Positions 9,001 to 13,355 of a stretch of 13,355 nucleotides of DNA are shown here, piece after piece. The stretch covers positions 1 to 13,355 of the forward strand of contig JAFGHG010000213.1 in assembly GCA_016939345.1 (NCBI GenBank), written 5' to 3'. This stretch comes from Candidatus Omnitrophota bacterium. GTDB lineage: Bacteria > Omnitrophota > Gorgyraeia > Duberdicusellales > 4484-171. Position 1 is the first letter of the stretch. Each line of letters begins with the position of its first letter. Position numbers and translations under genes: made by a program. The notes under the pieces were generated by a model. It worked only from the letters and a program-made list of their open reading frames with translations, was not told the origin of the DNA and did not search any database.

Positions 9001-9255
9001 GGCATCAGGTTTTTCTTTGATTATAATTTTTTCAACTACCTCAGTGGTTATTGGTTCAATATAGGTAGCGTCAGCGGTCTGAGGATCGGTCATAATAGTG
9101 GCTGGATTGGAATTGATAAGGACTACTTTATAGCCCTCTTCTCTTAAAGCTTTACAGGCTTGAGTCCCGGAATAATCAAACTCGCAGGCCTGGCTGATTA
9201 TTATAGGCCCTGAGCCGATTATCAATATTTTGTGTATGTCGTTTCTTTTGGGCAT
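6040..9255 (-). CDS. carB: Carbamoyl phosphate synthase large subunit, first (canonical-core) copy
   Basis: Full-length CarB of 1071 residues, directly downstream of carA and so the likely partner of that glutaminase. The first ATP-grasp half keeps the E. coli residues at identical numbers: R129, R169, H243, Q285, E299, N301 and R303, plus the conserved SITVAPAQTL (247-256). VDTCAAEF precedes the second half, which begins with GGGPNRIGQG and keeps its own Q/E/N/R set. Two oddities are visible: Ser21 in GPIIISQ where most CarBs, including the other copy here, have Gly; and in the C-terminal MGS-like allosteric domain SEGDMK (993-998) replaces the usual EGRPN-type motif, with the following basic/acidic signature also altered. 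Catalysis should be intact but effector response may differ. The start follows the family's MPKR N-terminus; no Shine-Dalgarno is visible. The 84-nt gap before it is AT-rich without a clear signal. Confidence 0.97.
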   Translation of the reverse strand: MPKRNDIHKILIIGSGPIIISQACEFDYSGTQACKALREEGYKVVLINSNPATIMTDPQTADATYIEPITTEVVEKIIIKEKPDAILPTLGGQTGLNTAMKLYEKGILQKYSVKMIGADYETIKKAEDRNHFKEAMLKIGLDLPRSALAHSMEEARQALKNIGLPVIIRPSFTLGGTGGGIANNEADFERIADLGLKNSMVSEILIEESIIGWKEYELEVMRDKKDNVVIVCSIENFDPMGIHTGDSITVAPAQTLTDLEYQKMRDAAMAIIREIGVETGGSNIQFAVDPKTGRMVVIEMNPRVSRSSALASKATGFPIAKFAAKLAVGLSLDEIQNDITKETPASFEPSIDYCVVKIPRFTFEKFPEAEDVLGISMKSVGETMAIGRTFKEALGKGLRGLEINHTGLDNKLSFEDISDGKIRLRLQEPNASRIFYIKYALQKGYSVSDIVAMTGIDIWFIDNIKQIVEFEEELKSAGKLKNISARLMKQAKQYGFGDAQLAALFSTSETEVRNYRKKLGIEAVFKLVDTCAAEFQAYTPYYYSTYEDECEMHQSQKKKIIILGGGPNRIGQGIEFDYCCCHASFALKELGYETIMVNSNPETVSTDYDTSDKLYFEPLTLEDVMNIIDKEKPEGVIVQFGGQTPLNLARQLKDLGAPIIGTSVDSIERAEDRGEFSKLIKKLKINQPANGFARSKEEALEQAKRIGYPVLVRPSFVLGGRAMRIVYDDESLAEFMEEAMDVSSEHPVLIDQFLQDAVEVDVDAISDGKITAIGGIMEHVEEAGVHSGDSACVLPPHTLSDEIIDKIRNHTFALSKELNVKGLMNIQFAVKKDTVYVLEVNPRASRTIPFVSKTIGFPLAKLAAKVMVGKSLVELDFTREKTVGHVSVKESVLPFSRFSGVDIILSPEMKSTGEVMGIDTTFGRAFYKSQLAANQGLPKEGLIFISVKNDDKRNIIFIAKKLLDLGFEIITTAGTFKAFKSNNITAHLVGKVSEGDMKILDMIKAGKIKLIINTPSGSQGQSDMKPIRNLAVMHGVPCITTIQGAQAAVNGIESVIKGDIGVQSIQEYFGR

Positions 9256-9339
9256 AATAATGTTGTTAAATCCGAAATGACTTAAAACCTAAAAATATCT
9301 AAAATAATTATAGTTTTTGAACATCTAAAAATTTTAATA

Positions 9340-10449
9340 TTAGAAATTGTTTCGATTTTTATATTCATTTATCATATTCAAAAAATTATCAAATAAGTAT
9401 TTAGCATCGTGAGGTCCGGGTGCGCTTTCAGGATGAAACTGGACAGAAAACAAAGGGAAACTCTTATGCCTTATCCCCTCCAAGGTATTATCATTAAGAT
9501 TTATATGAGTGATCTCTATCTCATCTTTGTTCAAAGTATCCATATCCACGCAAAAACCGTGATTCTGGGAAGTGATCGAGATTTTCTCGGTCTTTAAATC
9601 TTTAACCGGATGATTTCCTCCATGATGGCCAAATTTCAATTTATAAGTCTTACCGCCTAAAGCCAAGCCCAATATCTGATGACCTAGGCAAATACCAAAT
9701 AAAGGCACCTTGCCGATCAGCTTCTTAACGGTTTCAATAAGATAGGTAACAGCTGCCGGGTCACCAGGTCCGTTTGAGAGAAGAACCCCTTGAGGTTTTA
9801 AATCCAGAATGTCTTTAAAAGAAGTATCAGCACCAACAACTACAACCTGGCATTTTCTTTTGGCCAGTTCACGCAAAATGTTCATTTTTACGCCACAGTC
9901 TATTACAACTACTTTAAAATCGCCTTTTTCTTGCCATGTCCCGATGTTTGGGTCAATGACTTCCTTAACCAAGTCTCGTCCTATAAGCCCGGGTGATTTT
10001 TTTACTTGCTCCAGAAGCGCGCTGTCCTTGATGCTTTCATCGCTGGAAATCACAGCCTTCATCGCACCTTGTTGACGTATATGTTTGGTCAATGCCCTTG
10101 TATCTACGCCTTCTATGCCCACAATTGAATTTTCATCTAAATAATCGTGAAGGTTTTTCTGTGAACGCCAATTACTGCTTATGCGGCTGCACTCTTTTAC
10201 TACAAATCCTGAAAGGTGAGGTTTCCTTGATTCTATATCTTCACTGTTTACTCCATAATTGCCGATCAAAGGATAGGTCATGGTGACTATCTGGCCCTTA
10301 TAAGAAGGATCGGTTATTATCTCCTGATAACCGGCCAGGCTGGTATTAAAGACAACCTCTCCAAAACCCTGGCCTTCGGCCCCAAAAGAATAGCCTTCAA
10401 AGCACTTGCCGTCTTCAAGCAGTATCTTTGCTTTTTTCTGTTTACTCAT
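9340..10449 (-). CDS. carA: Carbamoyl phosphate synthase small (glutaminase) subunit
   Basis: A 369-residue CarA (E. coli 382). It hydrolyses glutamine and channels the ammonia to CarB. The N-terminal CPSase small-chain domain runs from about 6 to 140 (ILLEDGKCFEGYSFGAEG onward); the class I glutamine amidotransferase domain runs from about 178 to 365. The catalytic triad is Cys254 in GICLGHQ with His339 and Glu341 in QFHPES; the SNGPGDP oxyanion segment is at 225-231 and FGHHGGNHPV at 273-282. It is the only glutaminase subunit for carbamoyl phosphate in the window, although two carB genes follow. It is the first gene of the block, with a promoter and a structured leader of about 100 nt immediately upstream. 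The ATG is the only sensible start but lacks a Shine-Dalgarno site. Confidence 0.98.
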   Translation of the reverse strand: MSKQKKAKILLEDGKCFEGYSFGAEGQGFGEVVFNTSLAGYQEIITDPSYKGQIVTMTYPLIGNYGVNSEDIESRKPHLSGFVVKECSRISSNWRSQKNLHDYLDENSIVGIEGVDTRALTKHIRQQGAMKAVISSDESIKDSALLEQVKKSPGLIGRDLVKEVIDPNIGTWQEKGDFKVVVIDCGVKMNILRELAKRKCQVVVVGADTSFKDILDLKPQGVLLSNGPGDPAAVTYLIETVKKLIGKVPLFGICLGHQILGLALGGKTYKLKFGHHGGNHPVKDLKTEKISITSQNHGFCVDMDTLNKDEIEITHINLNDNTLEGIRHKSFPLFSVQFHPESAPGPHDAKYLFDNFLNMINEYKNRNNF

Positions 10450-10487
10450 AATATTTTTGCTGTTTTATAGAAGGGCCTAAACAAGGT

Positions 10488-10527
10488 AAAAGCGTCCCCC
10501 CTCTCTAAGATGAGGAAGAACGCCTTT
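10488..10527 (-). promoter_or_regulatory. carA: carA leader hairpin, candidate attenuator
   Basis: Read on the minus strand, arms at plus 10512-10527 and 10488-10503 pair over 16 bp around an 8-nt loop: 12 Watson-Crick and 4 G-U pairs, no mismatch. On the plus strand the same four positions are A-C mismatches, so the structure is specific to RNA transcribed towards carA. The 3' arm ends in UUUU, then ACC, so it would be a weak intrinsic terminator at most. A shorter hairpin (plus 10516-10533, GAGAAC/GTTCTT with a 6-nt loop) uses part of the same 5' arm and excludes it. No known leader family is recognised. Confidence 0.6.
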
Positions 10528-10562
10528 GTTCTCTTTCAGATAAATGGTTTCCAACTTCAGAG

Positions 10563-10591
10563 ATTATCCAATATTTTCTGTAAATAGTCAA
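10563..10591 (-). promoter_or_regulatory. carA: carA promoter, sigma70-type
   Basis: On the minus strand TTGACT (plus 10586-10591) and GATAAT (plus 10563-10568) are separated by exactly 17 bp, a close match to the housekeeping consensus. A start near 10556 would give a leader of about 105 nt containing the hairpin at 10488-10527. The -10 lies in one arm of an inverted repeat ATTATCC (10563-10569) / GGATAAT (10592-10598) that brackets the promoter and could serve as an operator. Confidence 0.65.
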
Positions 10592-10608
10592 GGATAATAT
10601 TTATTTTC

Positions 10609-10641
10609 TGGACAATAAATACAATTTTTGGTATTTATAGT
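10609..10641 (+). promoter_or_regulatory. Operator-like dyad and weak promoter before the VIT-like gene
   Basis: ATAAATAC (10615-10622) and GTATTTAT (10631-10638) form a perfect 8-bp inverted repeat with an 8-bp spacer, a spacing suited to a dimeric regulator. It overlaps the only candidate promoter elements, TGGACA (10609-10614) and TATTTA (10632-10637) at 17 bp or TATAGT (10636-10641). With the ATG at 10645 any transcript from here would be almost leaderless, consistent with the lack of a Shine-Dalgarno site. Confidence 0.4.
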
Positions 10642-10644
10642 AGT

Positions 10645-11121
10645 ATGAAACATTCATTGAAGACAGGAGTAAGTTTCGGTCTGACCTCGGCTATCATTAC
10701 GACCCTGGGTCTTATGGTCGGTCTTTATTCCGGCACCGGCTCTAAAGCCCTGGTCATAGCTGGAATCCTTACAATAGCTATAGCTGATGCTTTCAGCGAT
10801 GCTTTAGGCATCCACATCTCCGAAGAATCAGAAAACAAACACAGCCATAAGGAGATATGGGAATCTACCATCTACACTTTTATCTCTAAATTCGTCTTTT
10901 CATCAAGTTTTATCTTGGCTTTTTTATTCCTGCCCCTGCAAACAGCTGTTGTTATAAACATCTTATGGGGAATTTGCCTTCTGATTGCTTTCAACCTATA
11001 TCTTGCTAAAGATAATAAAACCGGAGCCTGGAAAGTAGTTGCTGAGCACCTGCTGATAGCCTTGGTTGTTATCTTTCTCACCCACTTTGTAGGTATATGG
11101 ATAAATGCTGCTGTTTACTAG
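10645..11121 (+). CDS. Small VIT1/CCC1-like membrane protein
   Basis: A 158-residue hydrophobic protein with about five predicted membrane segments (roughly 9-30, 34-58, 77-96, 99-121, 132-155). The N-terminal GLTSAIITTLGLMVGL and the following helix ending ADAFSDALGIHISEE resemble the first two helices of the VIT1/CCC1 family of iron/manganese transporters, including acidic residues D48, D52, E60, E61 and E63. The cytoplasmic metal-binding domain that normally lies between helices 2 and 3 is reduced to a short acidic/histidine loop (SEESENKHSHKE, 59-70), so it is shorter than typical members. Metal transport is inferred from family resemblance; substrate and direction are unknown. It is the only plus-strand gene, divergent from carA and convergent with the HPP gene 30 nt away. 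No clear terminator separates them. Confidence 0.7.
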   Translation: MKHSLKTGVSFGLTSAIITTLGLMVGLYSGTGSKALVIAGILTIAIADAFSDALGIHISEESENKHSHKEIWESTIYTFISKFVFSSSFILAFLFLPLQTAVVINILWGICLLIAFNLYLAKDNKTGAWKVVAEHLLIALVVIFLTHFVGIWINAAVY

Positions 11122-11151
11122 ACCTTTAGGAAAGTCAAAACTTCTATAAAA

Positions 11152-11637
11152 TTAAACTAAATCTTTTAGGTAGCGGCGGAAAACTCTGTGGATAAGAACA
11201 AGTATTACTATACTGGCTAAGGTAGCCAGGGAAACTTTCAGAGAAAAACCCTGGATAACAACGCCGAGGGTGACTCCAGAAGCAGGCGGGTGTTCGGTAT
11301 CGGTGAGGACCATTATAAAAATAGAAAGGCCAACGGCTAAAGAATATATTATCGCCGTCATAAAAAAACCATCGTGCGGTATCAAAGTAAATACAGCCCC
11401 GGTCAAAATGCCTACGACGTACCCGCCTAAGACATTCCTAGCTTTGGCTACCACACTTGAAGGCGTAGCAAAAACTACAAAAGCCGTGGCACCTAGAGAA
11501 GCAACTATGACTGCCTGATGCAAACTTAAAAATAGCATAACAATAAAAATCGCAACAGTGGCACAAATACTCTGAAAAATATAGTTCTTCCATTCTGTCT
11601 TGAATTTTTTATCATAAAAGCCGTTTATAATTTTCAC
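11152..11637 (-). CDS. HPP family integral membrane protein
   Basis: A 161-residue protein with about four or five membrane helices (roughly 20-38, 42-57, 69-86, 91-111, 133-150). The family signature HPP is at 116-118 in TEHPPASG, and the second conserved block SLGATAFVVFATP...ARNVLGGY spans 47-73. HPP proteins are poorly characterised; a nitrite-transport role has been reported for a plastid member, but this cannot be assumed here. The start codon is GTG, preceded by GGGAG about 9 nt away; it lies 4 nt after the stop of the response regulator upstream, so translation is probably coupled. The N-terminus is short and basic with no signal peptide. Confidence 0.85.
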   Translation of the reverse strand: MKIINGFYDKKFKTEWKNYIFQSICATVAIFIVMLFLSLHQAVIVASLGATAFVVFATPSSVVAKARNVLGGYVVGILTGAVFTLIPHDGFFMTAIIYSLAVGLSIFIMVLTDTEHPPASGVTLGVVIQGFSLKVSLATLASIVILVLIHRVFRRYLKDLV

Positions 11638-11641
11638 AGTC

Positions 11642-12013
11642 TCAATCTCCCTGTAACAGGCCCTTAACTATGCCAATAAGACTTTCCGAATCAAAAGGCT
11701 TAGTGATATAAACATCAGCTCCCTTCTCCAGACCAGACTGCATATCTTCTACTTCTCCCTTAGCGGTCAACATTACAACCGGAGTATTCTCGCCTGTTGG
11801 TGTGGATTTTAGCTCCCTGCATACTTGATAGCCGTCTTTCTTGGGAAGCATCACATCAAGTATTACAAGATCCGGCTTGTACTTTTGGAAAGCCTCTAAA
11901 CCAGTCTGGCCATCACCAGCAATAATAATATCATAGCCTTGAGATTTAAGCCTGGATTCTAATACCTTGACGATATTAGGCTCATCGTCAACTATCAATA
12001 TCTTTCTAGCCAT
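11642..12013 (-). CDS. Single-domain response regulator (CheY-like receiver)
   Basis: A 123-residue protein consisting only of a REC domain. The phosphorylation site residues are all present: acidic pair D9/D10 in LIVDDEP, acceptor D53 in VILDVMLP, T83 in MLTAK and K105 in ITKPF. There is no DNA-binding or enzymatic output domain, so it should act through protein contacts or in a phosphorelay. It lies 25 nt downstream of the REC-EAL gene and 4 nt upstream of the HPP membrane protein gene, clearly within one operon. No strong Shine-Dalgarno site precedes its ATG, so it may depend on coupling. Confidence 0.93.
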   Translation of the reverse strand: MARKILIVDDEPNIVKVLESRLKSQGYDIIIAGDGQTGLEAFQKYKPDLVILDVMLPKKDGYQVCRELKSTPTGENTPVVMLTAKGEVEDMQSGLEKGADVYITKPFDSESLIGIVKGLLQGD

Positions 12014-12038
12014 AGATTATTAAGATTAAATAAAAAGT

Positions 12039-13175
12039 TTAAACCAGGAATTTGCGGACGGTATTTATGTCCGGAGTTGGGCGGCCGAGAAAATATCCCT
12101 GGCCGGCGCTTACCTTGAGATCGATGATAGTCCTTATCTGATTTAGCTCCTCTATGCCTTCGGCGATAAGAACTATCCCGGTATCGTTGGAAAAATTTAC
12201 TATAGCATTTATCATGCTTCTGCGTACTGAATCATTCTCGATATTTCTTATCAGGTTTATATCAAGCTTTATATAATGCGGCTTTAGCTCTACTATCGAA
12301 TTAAGGCTGGCATAACCGCTCCCAACGTCATCTATGGATATTTTATATCCATTGTTCTTAAAATGTATCAGGGTTTCAAAAAAGACATCGTAATCTTTTA
12401 TCGGTGTGCGCTCAGTCAATTCAAAACCTATGGAATTTGTACCGCTGTACCTGTTGTGAAGGGAAGTGATATCTTTGAATTTTGGATCCATCACCAGATA
12501 AGGACTGGCGTTAAAAAAAATCAATACCTTTTTGGCTATGTCGCCAAGGACATTCAAGGCTTTTTTCTGGCCGACCAACTCCAGCTCATACAGCATACCT
12601 AAATGAAAAGCCGAATCAAATAAGACCTCCGGATTGCTGAAAAAGCTCCCCTTGGGCGGACGGCTCAAAACCTCTATTCCCAATAATTTCCTGGGTTTTA
12701 AATAAAAAATTGGCTGGAAATAAGGAGTTAACAGTTCTTGGTCAATTATAGTCTTTATTTCGTCTATGATCTGGGCTTTTCCCTGTACCTGCTCTTCAAA
12801 AAAAAGGCTTCGCCTTAACAGGCCTTCTATCCTGGCAAAAAGCTCTTCAGCCTCAAAAGGTTTTGTAATGTAGTCGTCGGCTCCTATATATAGGCTCTTT
12901 ATCTTTTCTTCGGGAACATCATTACCGGTAAGCATTATAATCGGTATCTGGCTGGTTAAATTATCCTGCCTTAATTGAGAGCATACTTCATATCCGTTCA
13001 TGCCAGGAAGCATAACATCCAGAATAATTATATCTGGATTCCTGTGTGCCTTTTCTATGGCCTGACCGCCGTCATAGGCTATATCTACCTCATAATCACG
13101 TGAATGAAAACGCGAAGCCATGATTTTAGTAAAATTAATATCGTCATCTACCAGAAGTACTTTTTTCTTAGGCAT
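12039..13175 (-). CDS. REC-EAL response regulator, cyclic-di-GMP phosphodiesterase
   Basis: A 378-residue protein. An N-terminal receiver (about 4-122) has D10/D11, acceptor D53, T83 and K105. A short charged linker leads to an EAL domain (about 135-376) that hydrolyses c-di-GMP to pGpG. The EAL signature is E168-V169-L170 with R172, and the expected metal and catalytic positions are present: N222, E252 in ELTE, D282/D283 in the DDxGxGYASL motif, K303, E339 in AEGIE and Q359. It therefore looks catalytically competent and phosphorylation-controlled. The start is supported by AAGGA about 9 nt upstream. The gene lies 34 nt after the partial receiver gene and 25 nt before the CheY-like gene, with no GGDEF or histidine kinase visible in the window. 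Confidence 0.94.
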   Translation of the reverse strand: MPKKKVLLVDDDINFTKIMASRFHSRDYEVDIAYDGGQAIEKAHRNPDIIILDVMLPGMNGYEVCSQLRQDNLTSQIPIIMLTGNDVPEEKIKSLYIGADDYITKPFEAEELFARIEGLLRRSLFFEEQVQGKAQIIDEIKTIIDQELLTPYFQPIFYLKPRKLLGIEVLSRPPKGSFFSNPEVLFDSAFHLGMLYELELVGQKKALNVLGDIAKKVLIFFNASPYLVMDPKFKDITSLHNRYSGTNSIGFELTERTPIKDYDVFFETLIHFKNNGYKISIDDVGSGYASLNSIVELKPHYIKLDINLIRNIENDSVRRSMINAIVNFSNDTGIVLIAEGIEELNQIRTIIDLKVSAGQGYFLGRPTPDINTVRKFLV

Positions 13176-13209
13176 AGTTGGTAATTCCTTTCTGAATTGC
13201 TATAAATAT

Positions 13210-13355
13210 TTAACCTATGATATCCTCGTCCTTATCGGACTGACTCAAACCTTTATTTATCAAATCCAGCAGTTCATTTGCATTAAAAGGCTTTCCTAAA
13301 AAACCGACTCCGCCAAGCTCCTGGGCTTGCTTGCGCAGATCATCGTTAGGATGAG
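13210..13355 (-). CDS. Receiver-domain protein, C-terminal fragment at window edge
   Basis: The last 47 residues of a protein running in from the right edge, ending with TAA at 13210-13212. The segment GFLGKPFNANELLDLINKGL is the end of a REC domain: the conserved Lys-Pro-Phe, then the last helix. A short polar tail SQSDKDEDIIG follows. Because the protein stops soon after REC, it is either another single-domain regulator or the C-terminus of a hybrid histidine kinase; the window does not show which. It is likely co-transcribed with the REC-EAL gene. Confidence 0.85.
   Translation of the reverse strand, partial: HPNDDLRKQAQELGGVGFLGKPFNANELLDLINKGLSQSDKDEDIIG

Noticed and set aside
1121..9255. 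Recent tandem duplication or assembly artefact producing two carB copies
   Set aside because: The two proteins differ throughout, including in conserved motifs, and are flanked by different genes, so they are distinct old paralogues.
1508..9597. Many plus-strand ORFs of 60-115 codons opposite carB, purF and carA
   Set aside because: They lie antisense within well-supported conserved genes, lack ribosome sites and show no recognisable domains.
10495..10515. PyrR-binding-like AGAGAGG in the carA leader hairpin
   Set aside because: The bases before it read ATCTT rather than the needed TCC, and they do not form the expected stem around the loop. The resemblance is partial, so I do not call a PyrR site.
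11119..11154. Bidirectional terminator between the VIT-like and HPP genes
   Set aside because: Only a 6-bp stem with a bulge (GACCTTTAGGAAAGTC) is visible and no T tract follows on either strand.

Overview
The window is about 13.4 kb of bacterial chromosome with moderate to low GC and AT-rich gaps between tightly packed genes. All genes but one read on the minus strand. The full set of bacterial-type carbamoyl phosphate synthase genes, an Fe-S type PurF, a REC-EAL protein and several stand-alone receiver domains point to a free-living Gram-negative-like bacterium. The overall style resembles uncultivated lineages such as Omnitrophota, but this is an impression, not a result; no rRNA or marker gene is present to fix the taxonomy.

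Right to left on the minus strand, 13355-11152 is a signalling operon. It holds the tail of a receiver-domain protein, a REC-EAL cyclic-di-GMP phosphodiesterase, a single-domain response regulator, and an HPP-family membrane protein that starts 4 nt after the regulator's stop. A single plus-strand gene, a small VIT/CCC1-like membrane protein (10645-11121), converges on it.

From 10644 leftwards is a nucleotide/arginine precursor block: carA, a first carB, purF, a second full-length and divergent carB, and a DUF1846 gene cut by the window edge. CarA takes ammonia from glutamine, and CarB uses it to make carbamoyl phosphate for pyrimidines and arginine. PurF does the committed step of purine synthesis. 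Two intact CarB paralogues with only one CarA in view, separated by purF, is the most unusual gene-level feature.

The regulatory DNA is informative. The carA-VIT divergent gap holds a good sigma70-type promoter for carA, then a 16-bp leader hairpin whose imperfect pairs are G-U only on the minus strand. An alternative hairpin is mutually exclusive with it, an attenuator-like layout. A perfect 8-bp dyad sits at the putative VIT promoter. The 250-bp gap before the second carB holds a probable promoter and a run of small hairpins, including a nested palindrome. A 13-bp AT-only inverted repeat lies between the first carB and purF. I see no tRNA, rRNA, CRISPR, insertion sequence or phage gene.
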